Of a stretch of 43,981 nt of DNA, positions 1 to 7,844 are shown in pieces. How positions within the stretch are numbered: the first letter of the stretch is position 1; the number at the start of each line of letters is the position of its first letter. Made by a program: the position numbers and the translations under genes. The notes under the pieces are model-generated. The model saw only the letters and a list, made by a program, of their open reading frames with translations, ran no database searches and was not told the origin of the DNA. This stretch comes from Oscillospiraceae bacterium (GTDB lineage: Bacteria; Bacillota; Clostridia; Oscillospirales; Oscillospiraceae). The DNA is taken from NCBI GenBank assembly GCA_031262065.1, contig JAISIK010000069.1, positions 1 to 43,981 of the forward strand, given 5' to 3'.

Positions 1-10
1 TGTATAAAGA

Positions 11-27
11 TGTCGAAGACTGTCGAT
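11..27 (+). promoter_or_regulatory. tandem Spo0A boxes upstream of spo0A
   Basis: Two heptamers, TGTCGAA (11-17) and TGTCGAT (21-27), lie exactly 10 bp apart, one helical turn, upstream of the spo0A promoter. TGTCGAA is the known core of the Spo0A-binding box. The site suggests autoregulation of spo0A; that role is inferred from position. Confidence 0.7.
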
Positions 28-56
28 GAAAAATTGACTAAATTTAATGAAAATCA

Positions 57-85
57 TTGCAAAATCCAATACTGTGTGATAAATT
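57..85 (+). promoter_or_regulatory. spo0A promoter, extended -10
   Basis: A -35 element TTGCAA (57-62) and a -10 element TAAATT (80-85) are separated by 17 bp. A TG dinucleotide sits one base before the -10 (77-78), giving an extended -10 promoter. The two 0A boxes lie 30-45 bp upstream of the -35. The same TTGCAA-17-TG architecture recurs upstream of the ACT-domain gene at 2090. No sigma-H-type promoter was recognised. Confidence 0.6.
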
Positions 86-145
86 AAATGTACCGTTTGT
101 GTAAGCCGACGGAAAAGGAGGAAATTACGAATAGGGAGGAGTAAC

Positions 146-919
146 ATGGAAACTATGTATCGCGTTTTGCTCGCTAACGGTAACGAGGAGTTTTGCGGGA
201 AGCTCGCCGTTTCGTTGAAGCAAACAGACCGCTACGCGGTCGCAGGTACGGCAAATGACGGACTGCGTGCAATCAATTTGCTGCGCGAGTTGAAGCCGGA
301 TATTCTGGTCGTAGACTTAATGCTGCCGCAGGCAGACGGCATGTCCGTCCTGAAGGCTGCAGCGGCATTGGAAAAGAAGCCCGTTATGCTGGTTCTGGCG
401 GAGTTCGTGACGGAATACGTCTCGACGATGTTTATGAACCTCGGCGTGCAGTACATCATGCTCAAGCCGTGCACCGCAAGATCCATCGTCGAACGGCTCG
501 ACGAAATTCGCGACAGCCAGCGCAAGCCCACGCTTACACGTTCGCGGGAGGCAAATGTGGAGGCAATGGTTACATCAATCATCCACGAGATCGGCGTGCC
601 TGCGCACATTAAGGGCTACCAATATCTGCGCGAGGCAATTATGATTGCTGTCAACGATATGGACGTGATCAATGCAATCACCAAAGTCTTATATCCGCAG
701 GTCGCCAAGGCGTTCGCAACCACCCCGTCGCGCGTGGAGCGCGCCATTCGCCATGCGATTGAAGTCGCGTGGGATCGCGGCGATTTGGAGACCCTGCAGC
801 GCTTCTTCGGCTACACGGTGTCGAACACCAAGGGTAAGCCCACCAACTCGGAGTTTATCGCCCTGATTGCCGACAAGTTGCAATTGCAGCTGAAGAACAT
901 GGATGCCATTGCGATTTAA
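146..919 (+). CDS. spo0A: Spo0A, sporulation master regulator, with a degenerate receiver active site
   Basis: This is the master transcription factor for sporulation entry. The 257-residue length is normal for the family. The C-terminal DNA-binding domain (about 138-257) is strongly conserved and contains [28 protein letters not shown] and KPTNSEFIA. The N-terminal receiver (1-125) keeps the phospho-acceptor Asp57 (ILVVDLMLP) and Lys107 (IMLKP). The acidic pair that binds Mg2+ (Asp10-Asp11 in Bacillus subtilis) is Asn11-Gly12 here (VLLANGNEE), and the switch Thr/Ser is Ala85. The ATG follows GGGAGGAG with a 4-nt gap; a second SD-like AAGGAGG lies further upstream. Control by the two 0A boxes is likely. 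Identity is certain; whether the protein is controlled by phosphorylation is open. Confidence 0.97.
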   Translation: METMYRVLLANGNEEFCGKLAVSLKQTDRYAVAGTANDGLRAINLLRELKPDILVVDLMLPQADGMSVLKAAAALEKKPVMLVLAEFVTEYVSTMFMNLGVQYIMLKPCTARSIVERLDEIRDSQRKPTLTRSREANVEAMVTSIIHEIGVPAHIKGYQYLREAIMIAVNDMDVINAITKVLYPQVAKAFATTPSRVERAIRHAIEVAWDRGDLETLQRFFGYTVSNTKGKPTNSEFIALIADKLQLQLKNMDAIAI

Positions 920-923
920 GAGG

Positions 924-964
924 CAAAAAAGCGTAGCTGACCGAGTCGGTCAGCTACGCTTTTT
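924..964. terminator. bidirectional terminator between spo0A and ytvI
   Basis: A perfect inverted repeat with at least 12-bp arms (931-942 and 948-959) is flanked by an A-run (925-930) and a T-run (960-964), so it can stop transcription from both sides. The last codons and the TAG stop of the convergent ytvI gene (954-956) lie inside the right arm and the T-run. Confidence 0.85.
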
Positions 965-2018
965 CTGTTACCCGCGCTGTTTCGACAATGTCGTAGAGCT
1001 GTTTGCACAGAATCACCGCCACAGGCAGCAGAATCATGCCCAGAATGCCGAAGAGCCGCCAGCCCGCATAGAGCGCAAGCAGGGTGAACAGGGGGCTGAG
1101 TCCGATTTGCTTGCCCAAAAAGCGCGGCTCGAGGAGCGTGCGCGTGATGGATGCCGTTGCATAGACCAGCAGCAAGCCCACGCTGAGCAGGTTGTTACCC
1201 TGCGCAAGGGCAATCACTGCCCACGGGATGAGAATCGTGCCCGAGCCGAAGACGGGCAGCGCGTCAACAATTGCCACGGCAAGCCCGACGAGCAGCGCGC
1301 TGTCCACGCGCAGCATCACCAGCCCGAGCGATACAATCACGAAGGTCACGCCCAGCAGCCGCAGCTGCGCCTTGCAGTAGCCGCCCAGTGCGCTTTTCAG
1401 GCGCTTCCAGATATTCACGCTGTTTTTCTGCCAGCTTTCGGGCAGGTTTTTTTTCGCAGCTTCGCGCAGCGACGGCAGCTCCGCCGAGAACAGATAGCCC
1501 GAAAGAAGCGCCGTGAGCGTGAAGAGCACAAAATCGGGCAAAATTGAAATCGTCCCCGTGACAATGTCCAAAAGCCCCTGCGAAAGCGAATCGGCAATCA
1601 CGGTGCTTCCGGCAAAAAAGCTGTCAATCCACTGCGCCGCCGCTTTGGCAAAGCCGTCGGGAAGCCGCGCCGCGAGATGCAGCAGCTGCGCATGCAGCTT
1701 GGCAAGCGGGTCGGAAAGCGAGGAGAGCAAAGACGGCAGCTGCTGCGCGAGATTGGACATCTGCCCGAACAGCGTCCTTCCGAGCAGGAACAGCAAGAGC
1801 CCCACCAGCGCAAACACCGCGCTCACGCACAAAAAGCAGGCGAGCCAGCGCGGAAAGCGGGAATTGCTCGACAGCCGCCGCACAAAGGGCTCTGCGAGCT
1901 TGCTCACGCCGAAGCCGAGCAAAAACGGCAGCCCGACGGGCAGCAAAAACTTTGCAGAAAGCCAAACTGCAAGCGCGCCGCCCAAAACGTAGGCGAGGAT
2001 TCTCCATGGTTTTTTCAT
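954..2018 (-). CDS. ytvI: YtvI-like sporulation membrane protein (AI-2E/PerM superfamily)
   Basis: A 354-residue polytopic membrane protein. The family signatures DALPVFGSG and EPRFLGKQIGLSP followed by an ILGMILLP segment are present, with about eight hydrophobic segments and a hydrophilic helical region around residues 85-140. In Bacillus the YtvI member is made in the mother cell; its transported substrate is unknown. Location beside spo0A supports the sporulation-type assignment over a generic AI-2E exporter. The ATG at 2018 has a weak SD (AAGGG). A sigma-E-like -10 (CATAGGAT) sits upstream but I saw no convincing -35. Confidence 0.82.
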   Translation of the reverse strand: MKKPWRILAYVLGGALAVWLSAKFLLPVGLPFLLGFGVSKLAEPFVRRLSSNSRFPRWLACFLCVSAVFALVGLLLFLLGRTLFGQMSNLAQQLPSLLSSLSDPLAKLHAQLLHLAARLPDGFAKAAAQWIDSFFAGSTVIADSLSQGLLDIVTGTISILPDFVLFTLTALLSGYLFSAELPSLREAAKKNLPESWQKNSVNIWKRLKSALGGYCKAQLRLLGVTFVIVSLGLVMLRVDSALLVGLAVAIVDALPVFGSGTILIPWAVIALAQGNNLLSVGLLLVYATASITRTLLEPRFLGKQIGLSPLFTLLALYAGWRLFGILGMILLPVAVILCKQLYDIVETARVTEKA

Positions 2019-2089
2019 AGCGCAGCCCTTTCTGCAGAATTTGTGTGCATCCTATGCGGACAAAAGCAAGCGGCGTGCGGGCGTTTTGC

Positions 2090-2118
2090 TTGCAATTTGC
2101 GAATTTGTGTGATAAAAT
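2090..2118 (+). promoter_or_regulatory. promoter of the ACT-domain gene
   Basis: TTGCAA (2090-2095), a 17-bp spacer and TAAAAT (2113-2118), with TG at 2110-2111 forming an extended -10. The layout matches the spo0A promoter closely. It faces right toward the ATG at 2160. Confidence 0.65.
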
Positions 2119-2159
2119 GGCGGCAATATATCGTGCGAACACGCAAAGGAGGCGGCGTT

Positions 2160-2600
2160 ATGTCGAAGCGCCCGCAATTCTATATTGTCGAGGCGGATTC
2201 TCTGCCCGACGTCTTTCTCAAAGTGGCGGAGGCGAAGCGCATGCTCGAGCTGGGCGAGGCGAGCACTGTAAACGATGCCGCCCGCGCCGTCGGCATCAGC
2301 CGCAGCGCGTTTTATAAGTATCGTGACACGATTTCCCCGCTGCAAAACCTGCTTTCGGGGCGAATTTTGACCTTCCAGTTCATCCTGCGCGACATAACCG
2401 GGCTGCTGTCGTCGATACTATCCATTTTTGCCCAATTTGGCGCAAATATACTCACCATCAACCAAACAATTCCGACGAACGGCTGCGCCTCTGTTACGAT
2501 TTCAGCGGAAACGACGGGCGTTGATTTGGGAGTCGAGGCGCTTGTGCGCACGCTTTCGCAGATGGACGGCGTTCTCAAAGCGGAAATCCTCGCGGGCTAG
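2160..2600 (+). CDS. ACT-domain regulatory protein (UPF0735/PheB family)
   Basis: A 146-residue protein. The N-terminal part (about 5-60) carries a small helix-turn-helix-like segment, NDAARAVGISRSAFYKY. The C-terminal part (about 68-144) is an ACT domain with ILRDITGLLSSIL and ANILTINQTIPTNG, the motif typical of UPF0735/PheB proteins. ACT domains usually bind amino acids, and some relatives are linked to aromatic amino-acid metabolism; the ligand here is unknown. The ATG at 2160 follows AAAGGAGG (2145-2152). The gene is monocistronic, with its own promoter and terminator. Confidence 0.88.
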   Translation: MSKRPQFYIVEADSLPDVFLKVAEAKRMLELGEASTVNDAARAVGISRSAFYKYRDTISPLQNLLSGRILTFQFILRDITGLLSSILSIFAQFGANILTINQTIPTNGCASVTISAETTGVDLGVEALVRTLSQMDGVLKAEILAG

Positions 2601-2774
2601 GCGCTTGCACAAAGCACCCCGCGATTTGTCGGCATGTGCGCTTTTGGCGTGCCCGTGCGCAAATGCTTGCCGCCAAAAACCGGGCTTCTGTTCAAGCAGC
2701 GTACGTCCGAGGCGGGGCTGCTTGTAAATAGGGTATTCGCCTGCCTGCGCAGCTATGCAGCATATAGACCGCAC

Positions 2775-2812
2775 AAAAGTCGCCGCGCAAAGAACTTGCG
2801 CAGCGACTTTTT
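2775..2812 (+). terminator. terminator after the ACT-domain gene
   Basis: An AAAAGTCGC arm pairs with GCGACTTTT around an inner GCGCAA/TTGCGC stem and ends in a T-run. The 2601-2774 stretch before it holds no gene I can support; the open frame there is only the upstream extension of the ACP-like frame. Confidence 0.75.
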
Positions 2813-2852
2813 CGGCAATTTCGACGCGGCGAAAAAATGTCAAAATTCCATA

Positions 2853-2881
2853 TTGCTTTTCACACAAAAGCGTTGTATAGT
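2853..2881 (+). promoter_or_regulatory. promoter of the ACP-like gene
   Basis: TTGCTT (2853-2858), 17-bp spacer, TATAGT (2876-2881). It lies directly after the preceding terminator and about 35 bp before the translation start. Confidence 0.65.
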
Positions 2882-2915
2882 ATCACCGACAGATATAACA
2901 CAGGAGGTGCGATGT

Positions 2916-3143
2916 TTGGTTTTTGAAACGATTCAGCGGCTTTTGGCGCAGCTGCTTGCCTATGACAGCGAGCGAATTACCATGTCTACCGTGATATTGG
3001 AGGATTTGGAGGCAGAACCGGGGGATTTGGTCGAGCTGATTCTGGCGCTCGAGCAGGAATTTGCCATCGAATTGGCAGACGACGACTGGAAAACGATAGA
3101 AACCGTCGGCGACTTAACGGCACTTATCGAAAATCGGATTTGA
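2916..3143 (+). CDS. acyl-carrier-protein-like protein lacking the phosphopantetheine serine
   Basis: A 75-residue, acidic, ACP-sized protein. The start is TTG at 2916, placed 8 nt after AGGAGG (2902-2907), giving MVFETIQRLL as in typical AcpP N-termini. Helix II aligns without gaps to canonical ACP, but the modified DSL motif is replaced: LEAEPGDLVEL stands where LGADSLDTVEL is expected, so Ser is Pro. The rest (ELILALEQEF, the acidic C-terminal half, TVGDL) is well conserved. Without the serine it cannot carry a 4'-phosphopantetheine arm at the usual site. It has its own promoter and terminator, so it is probably expressed. A true acpP should exist elsewhere in the genome. Confidence 0.8.
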   Translation: MVFETIQRLLAQLLAYDSERITMSTVILEDLEAEPGDLVELILALEQEFAIELADDDWKTIETVGDLTALIENRI

Positions 3144-3156
3144 CGATCTGTACATA

Positions 3157-3192
3157 AAGCGCCCCGAACCAACCGGCTCGGGGCGCTTGTTT
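3157..3192 (+). terminator. terminator after the ACP-like gene
   Basis: A perfect 11-bp stem AAGCGCCCCGA/TCGGGGCGCTT (3157-3187) is followed by TGTTT. The A-rich left flank could also let it act weakly leftwards on the convergent lipoprotein gene. Confidence 0.75.
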
Positions 3193-3320
3193 ACTGTATA
3201 GAAATCCGCGCTATTTGCGCATTTCGGCGACAAGACGACTGCCACAAAGGGAAAGTATTCCATCTCTTCATGGCTGCCTACAGTATCTTACATATAAAGC
3301 ACGCTTTTGAAAAGCGAATA

Positions 3321-3809
3321 TCAATCCGCAAAGTCCAAGGCGGAGGCGTTGAAGTCCAGATACCACACACGGTCGTTGTAGTAGACGACAACCGGGACGT
3401 CCATCGTGCCGCTTACATTTCCGCGGAAGGTCAGCGTGACCTCCAGATTGTACGCCTGCGTCAGCTCCGTGCGATAGCCGTATTCGTCGTACAAATAGTC
3501 TTCCAACGTGACAATGTCGGCAGGAGACAGCGACTTTGCGGACTTTTCTTTTGCGGTGAGCGTGTAAACACTGCCCCAATCCTTCACAAAGGCGGTGCGC
3601 AGGTCGTCGAGCTCGGAGGGATTGATGCCGTCGCTGTTGAGAACCGTTGCGGGCATGCTCAGGCGCAGCTGCTCAAAATCGTTGTTCTGCAGAGCGGCGC
3701 AGTAGGCGTCAATCGGCGCCATATATGCGGCAGGCGCTTTTGCTTTGCAGCCGACAAACAGCCCGAAACACAGCGCAAACAGCGCAAAGAGAAGCACAGG
3801 CTTTTTCAT
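3321..3809 (-). CDS. small lipoprotein of unknown function
   Basis: A 162-residue protein with a signal peptide (MKKPVLLFALFALCFGLFVGC); the lipobox FVGC puts the lipidated Cys at 21. The mature part contains a region resembling small DUF-type clostridial lipoproteins (AYCAALQNNDFEQL, LEDYLYDEYGY, VPVVVYYNDRVWYLDF), likely a small alpha/beta fold on the outer face of the membrane. I do not recognise the family. The ATG follows GGAGGGTT. It is the last gene of the parA-parB-serS-mscL run, 22 bp after mscL. Confidence 0.75.
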   Translation of the reverse strand: MKKPVLLFALFALCFGLFVGCKAKAPAAYMAPIDAYCAALQNNDFEQLRLSMPATVLNSDGINPSELDDLRTAFVKDWGSVYTLTAKEKSAKSLSPADIVTLEDYLYDEYGYRTELTQAYNLEVTLTFRGNVSGTMDVPVVVYYNDRVWYLDFNASALDFAD

Positions 3810-3831
3810 AACGAACCCTCCAAAATGCGGT

Positions 3832-4269
3832 TTATTTTTCGCGTAACAGGTCGCGAATCTCCGTGAGCAGAAGCTCCTGCGCGCTGGGTGCGGGCGGCGG
3901 GGCGGGAGTTTCTTCCTTCTTGCGGCGCAGGCGGTTCATGCCCTTGACAATCATGAAAATCACAAATGCCATGATGAAGAAATTGATAATCGCGGAGATA
4001 AAATCCCCGAATTTCAGGTAATTGACCATCACCGCGCCGGTTTCGGGGTCGATGCGTTCGCCGAAAAACTGCGGAAGCGCCACTTTCCACGATTCAAAAC
4101 TGACGCCGCCGGGGAACATGGACACAATCGGCATAATGATTTTCTCCGTCAGCGCATCGACCACGGTTTTGAATGCGCCGCCGATAATCACGCCGACCGC
4201 CATATCGAGCATATTGCCCTTTACTGCAAATTCCTTGAATTCCGAGAGGATTGCGGGCTTTTTCGCCAT
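3832..4269 (-). CDS. mscL: large-conductance mechanosensitive channel MscL
   Basis: A 145-residue protein with the MscL N-terminus (EFKEFAVKGNMLDMAVGVIIGGAFKTVV), a periplasmic loop and a second membrane segment (AIINFFIMAFVIFMIVKGMNRL), and a charged C-terminal helix after a proline stretch. The channel is a homopentameric emergency valve that opens under hypo-osmotic membrane tension. The start ATG is 12 nt after the serS stop, and its SD (GGAGGG) overlaps that stop, indicating co-transcription and coupling. Confidence 0.97.
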   Translation of the reverse strand: MAKKPAILSEFKEFAVKGNMLDMAVGVIIGGAFKTVVDALTEKIIMPIVSMFPGGVSFESWKVALPQFFGERIDPETGAVMVNYLKFGDFISAIINFFIMAFVIFMIVKGMNRLRRKKEETPAPPPAPSAQELLLTEIRDLLREK

Positions 4270-4281
4270 TCTCGCGCCCTC

Positions 4282-5565
4282 CTATTTCAGAATTTCCAAG
4301 CCGCCGAGGTACTTGCGCAGAACTTCCGGCACGACCACCGAGCCGTCCGCCCGCTGATTCTGCTCGACCATGGCGGGGAAGATTCGTGACGTTGCAAGCC
4401 CGGAGGCGTTGAGGGTGTGGACAAACTCTGTTTTCCCGCTTGCCTCGCGGCGGAAGCGGATATTGCCGCGCCGCGCTTGGTAATCGCGTGCGGAGGAGAC
4501 GGAGGAGACCTCCTTATAGCCGTTCATCGAGGGAATTTGGATTTCAATGTCGTAGGTTCGCGCCATGGACGCGGAGCAGTCGCCTGCTGCGAGCTTGACG
4601 GTGCGGAAATGGAAGCCCAAATCCCGCACCAGCGCTTCCGCTTTGCCGAGCATTTCGGCAAACGCCTCGTCGGATTTTTCCGGCAGGGTGTACTGGAAGA
4701 GTTCGATTTTGTTGAACTGATGCCCGCGCACCATGCCGCGCTCGTCCGCGCGGTGCGAGCCTGCCTCGCGGCGGAAGCACGGCGTGTAGGCGAAAAGTTT
4801 GCGCGGCAAATCTGCCTCGGAGAGAATCTCATCGCGGTGCAGGGATGCCAGCGCGGTTTCGGCGGTGGGCAGCATAAAGTGCATGCGGCTGTCCGTGGGA
4901 TTTTCGATTTTGTAGACCTCGTCTGCAAATTTCGGGAACTGCCCGGCGGTTTCGCCGCAGCGGTACTCCAGCATGTGCGGCAGAATCAGCATTTCGTAGC
5001 CGTCGCGCAGGTGGCAGTCCATAAAATAGTTCAGAAGCGCCCATTCCAGCCGCGCGCCCGCGCCCATGTAAATCCAGAAGCCCGCGCCTGCCAGCTTTGC
5101 GCCGCGCTCGTAATCGATCAGCCCCAAGTCGGTGCACAAATCCACATGGTGCTTCGGCTCGAAATCGAAGACGTGCGGCGTGCCGTAATAGCGCAGCGGC
5201 TCGTTATTCTCCTTGCCGCCGGGCTGCAAATCGGCGTCGGGCAGGTTCGGCAGCGACAGCATCAGCTCGTGATACGCGCTTTCCGTCTCCGCCAAGACGC
5301 GGTCGTTGTCGGCAATTTTCGCCTTCAGCTCCGTCATGCGGGCGAATACCGGCGCAAGGTCTTGCCCCGCCTTTTTCAGAACGGGAATCTCCTTAGAAAC
5401 GCGGTTTTGCTCCGCCTTGTCCGTTTCTGTTTCCAGAATCAGCGCGCGGCGCTTTGCGTCGAGCGCCAAAATCTCGTCAATTTGCGCGTCGCAGTCCGCC
5501 TCGCGCGCATGAAGCGCCGCTTTGACTGCCGCAGGATCGTCCTTAATGCGTTTAATGTCCAGCAT
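4282..5565 (-). CDS. serS: seryl-tRNA synthetase
   Basis: A 427-residue class II synthetase that charges tRNA-Ser. The N-terminal coiled-coil arm (about 25-105) precedes the catalytic core. Motif 2 is visible as FRREAGSHRADERGMVRGHQF and motif 3 as LNASGLATSRI. The ATG follows GAGGG. It sits 21 bp after the membrane coiled-coil gene in the par operon. No T-box is visible directly upstream, so expression is probably driven from the par promoter or an internal promoter I cannot see. Confidence 0.97.
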   Translation of the reverse strand: MLDIKRIKDDPAAVKAALHAREADCDAQIDEILALDAKRRALILETETDKAEQNRVSKEIPVLKKAGQDLAPVFARMTELKAKIADNDRVLAETESAYHELMLSLPNLPDADLQPGGKENNEPLRYYGTPHVFDFEPKHHVDLCTDLGLIDYERGAKLAGAGFWIYMGAGARLEWALLNYFMDCHLRDGYEMLILPHMLEYRCGETAGQFPKFADEVYKIENPTDSRMHFMLPTAETALASLHRDEILSEADLPRKLFAYTPCFRREAGSHRADERGMVRGHQFNKIELFQYTLPEKSDEAFAEMLGKAEALVRDLGFHFRTVKLAAGDCSASMARTYDIEIQIPSMNGYKEVSSVSSARDYQARRGNIRFRREASGKTEFVHTLNASGLATSRIFPAMVEQNQRADGSVVVPEVLRKYLGGLEILK

Positions 5566-5586
5566 CGTTTTTCCCTCGATTTCGTG

Positions 5587-6159
5587 TTAGTTATTCAGTA
5601 GCTGCGCATACAGCAGCGCGGCTTCTCCCGTGAGCGCGTCTGCAAACGTCGCAAGATCCGCCATGGCAGCATCGAAGGCGGCCTTGTCGCCTTCGCTCTG
5701 CGCCGAAAGCGCGGCAACAAGCAAGGTCAGCGCCTTTTCGCTGCGGACGAGCGCGGTGTTTTCGGATTCCAGTGCACTGTGCGCCTCTTCCAAGGCGTCC
5801 ATCGCGGATTGCGCTTGCGCGGCTTCTGCCTGCGCCTCTTCCATCTGCGCCCGCAAGGACTCGCGCTGTGCGTTTACTTCGCTGAGCTGCGCTTCCAGCT
5901 CACTGCTCTTCGCCTGTTCCTCGCTCAATGTGTTTTGCATGCTCACGATATTCTCGCGCGCGCCCGCGTTTACTTCCTGAATCTCCCCGCGCATATCCTT
6001 CACTTTGAGCACAAAGGCAACTGCGACCAGCAGGAACGCCACGATGAACATAATTGCAATGTACTCCAGCATCGCCCGCCGCTTCTTTTCGGACATCGGC
6101 GCGGCGCTTTCCGCAAGCGTTTCGCCCTCGGCGAGCTTGTTTTGTGTATCGAGTGCCAT
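5587..6159 (-). CDS. unrecognised single-pass membrane coiled-coil protein between parB and serS
   Basis: A 190-residue protein that I do not recognise. Residues 1-29 are a polar cytoplasmic stretch, about 30-51 one membrane helix (EYIAIMFIVAFLLVAVAFVLKV), about 55-140 a strong Ala/Glu/Gln coiled coil, and about 145-190 an Ala-rich helical tail resembling a TPR-like or helical-hairpin end. Topology suggests an inner N-terminus and a long external coiled coil. It starts 16 nt after parB with SD GGAG and ends 21 nt before serS. Other clostridia often hold a DUF4446-type membrane protein here; the sequence does not obviously match that. A link to chromosome segregation or the envelope is only suggested by position. 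Confidence 0.75.
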   Translation of the reverse strand: MALDTQNKLAEGETLAESAAPMSEKKRRAMLEYIAIMFIVAFLLVAVAFVLKVKDMRGEIQEVNAGARENIVSMQNTLSEEQAKSSELEAQLSEVNAQRESLRAQMEEAQAEAAQAQSAMDALEEAHSALESENTALVRSEKALTLLVAALSAQSEGDKAAFDAAMADLATFADALTGEAALLYAQLLNN

Positions 6160-6174
6160 TCCTATACTCCGTTC

Positions 6175-7035
6175 TTAGGTTTTCTCTATTGCCAGCAGGC
6201 GCTCATAGAGCAGCTGCAAATCGTCCTGCCCGTAAAACTCCAGCTCAAAGCGCCCCTTGCGCTTGCCGCTGACAATGCGCACTTTGCGCCCCATCTGCCG
6301 CGTGAGCGCTTTTTCGCATTCTGCGACGTAGTTGACCGCGGCTGTTTGGGGTTGCTGCGGCTTCTCGCCTTGTGCCATGCGTTTGCACAGCGCCTCCGCC
6401 TGCCGCACGGACAGTTGCAGGTTGATGATTTTTTGCGCGGCTGCGAGCTGCTCTTCCGCCCGCAGGCGAAGCAGCGCACGGGCGTGCCCCGCCGATAGCG
6501 TGCCTTCGCGCAAAAAATCTTGCAGCTGCGCGCTGAGCGATAAAAGGCGCAGCGCGTTTGCGATTGCCGGGCGCGATTTTCCCACGCGGTCGGCGGTTTG
6601 CTCTTGCGTGAGCCCGAAATCGTCCATCAGCTTGCGGTAGCCCTGCGCTTCTTCCAGCGGGTTCAGATCCTGCCGTTGCAGGTTTTCAATGAGCGCAAGC
6701 TCCATAACCGCGCGGTCGTCCGCCTCCAGCACAACGACGGGCACCTCTTGAAGCCTTGCCAGCCGCGCCGCTCGCCAGCGCCGCTCGCCCGCGATAATTT
6801 GATAGTAGCCGCCCGACACGGCGCGAACCGCCAGCGGCTGCAAAATGCCGTGGGTAGCGATGGAGTCTGCAAGGGTCTGCAGCTCCGCTTCATCGAAGGC
6901 TTTTCGCGGCTGGTCGGGATTCGGTTCGACCTTTTGCAAAGGAAGCGAGGTGACAACCGCCGCTTCCTGCGGGGAAAAATCGTCAATCAGCGCGCCCAGC
7001 CCGCGCCCCAGCCCGTGTTGCTTTGCAGCCATCAT
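6175..7035 (-). CDS. parB: ParB/Spo0J chromosome partition protein
   Basis: A 286-residue ParB CTPase clamp that loads on parS and recruits SMC. The conserved N-terminal GLGRGLGALI (ParA-stimulating region), the CTP-binding motif GERRWRAAR (83-91), IENLQRQDLNPLEEA (117-130), the helix-turn-helix (about 140-165, LTQEQTADRVGKSRPAIANAL) and a C-terminal dimerisation domain are present. It overlaps the parA stop by ATGA. Two exact parS sites lie nearby at 7923 and 8676. Confidence 0.97.
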   Translation of the reverse strand: MMAAKQHGLGRGLGALIDDFSPQEAAVVTSLPLQKVEPNPDQPRKAFDEAELQTLADSIATHGILQPLAVRAVSGGYYQIIAGERRWRAARLARLQEVPVVVLEADDRAVMELALIENLQRQDLNPLEEAQGYRKLMDDFGLTQEQTADRVGKSRPAIANALRLLSLSAQLQDFLREGTLSAGHARALLRLRAEEQLAAAQKIINLQLSVRQAEALCKRMAQGEKPQQPQTAAVNYVAECEKALTRQMGRKVRIVSGKRKGRFELEFYGQDDLQLLYERLLAIEKT

Positions 7036-7793
7036 CGCACCCTCTTTCTCAGAATTTCTTCCGCAGCAGCTATGTAGGCGGCAGCGCCGCGGCTACCTTT
7101 GTCGTAGGCGATTACGGGCAGACCGTGGCTCGGCGCTTCCGCCAAACGCACATTGCGCGGAATCACCGACGCAAAAACTTTCCCCGGGAAATGCTTGCGC
7201 ACCTCCTGCGCCACTTGGTTTGAAAAATTCGTGCGCCCATCGAACATCGTCAGAAGTACGCCGAACACATCAATATTCGGGTTCAAGCGCTTTTTTATCG
7301 CCCGTAAGGTCGTCATGAGGTCGGACAAGCCCTCCAGCGCGTAGTATTCGCACTGCACCGGGATGATGACGCTGTCCGCCGCGCATAGCGCGTTAAGAGT
7401 CAATAATTCCAGCGAGGGCGGGCAGTCGATAAAGATATAATCGTAGGCGTAGCGCAGTTTGTCCAGCGCCATTTTCAGCCGATACTCGCGCTTTTCCATG
7501 CCGATAAGCTCCACACTCGCGCCCGCCAAAGCGGCTGCGGAGGGAATCAGGTCGCCGAACTTCGTCTTGACGACTGCTTTTTCCGGGGTGAGGCGGTCGA
7601 TAATTACATTGTAAACCGAGTGCGGCGCGTCCTTTTTGTTCACGCCCATGCCCGAGGTGGCGTTTGCCTGCGGGTCGAAGTCGCACAGAAGCACACGCGC
7701 GCCGTGCAGCGCAAGCGCTGCCGTGAGGTTCACGGTGCTGGTGGTTTTCCCGACGCCGCCCTTTTGGTTGACGACTGCGATGATTTTTGCCAA
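7032..7793 (-). CDS. parA: ParA/Soj chromosome partition ATPase
   Basis: A deviant Walker ATPase that binds DNA nonspecifically and is stimulated by ParB. The motif KGGVGKTT is at residues 10-17, Walker A' DFDPQAN near 39, and FIDCPPSL near 113. I chose TTG at 7793 (LAKIIAVVNQKGG) because AAAGGAGGT lies 8 nt upstream and the Soj N-terminus normally begins there; the longer ORF to 7856 adds 21 residues that do not look like the family. Length from TTG is 253, normal for Soj. Confidence 0.96.
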   Translation of the reverse strand: MAKIIAVVNQKGGVGKTTSTVNLTAALALHGARVLLCDFDPQANATSGMGVNKKDAPHSVYNVIIDRLTPEKAVVKTKFGDLIPSAAALAGASVELIGMEKREYRLKMALDKLRYAYDYIFIDCPPSLELLTLNALCAADSVIIPVQCEYYALEGLSDLMTTLRAIKKRLNPNIDVFGVLLTMFDGRTNFSNQVAQEVRKHFPGKVFASVIPRNVRLAEAPSHGLPVIAYDKGSRGAAAYIAAAEEILRKRVR

Positions 7794-7844
7794 GACCTGT
7801 ACCTCCTTTGCGCCCGCGATGCGCGCAAAACCCATAATGCAGAC

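Noticed and set aside
4417-5601. Long plus-strand ORF (394 aa) opposite serS
   Set aside because: It is a shadow of serS on the other strand; composition and lack of SD or family motifs rule it out. The same applies to the long antisense ORFs at 12197-13126, 29647-30816 and 31825-32823.
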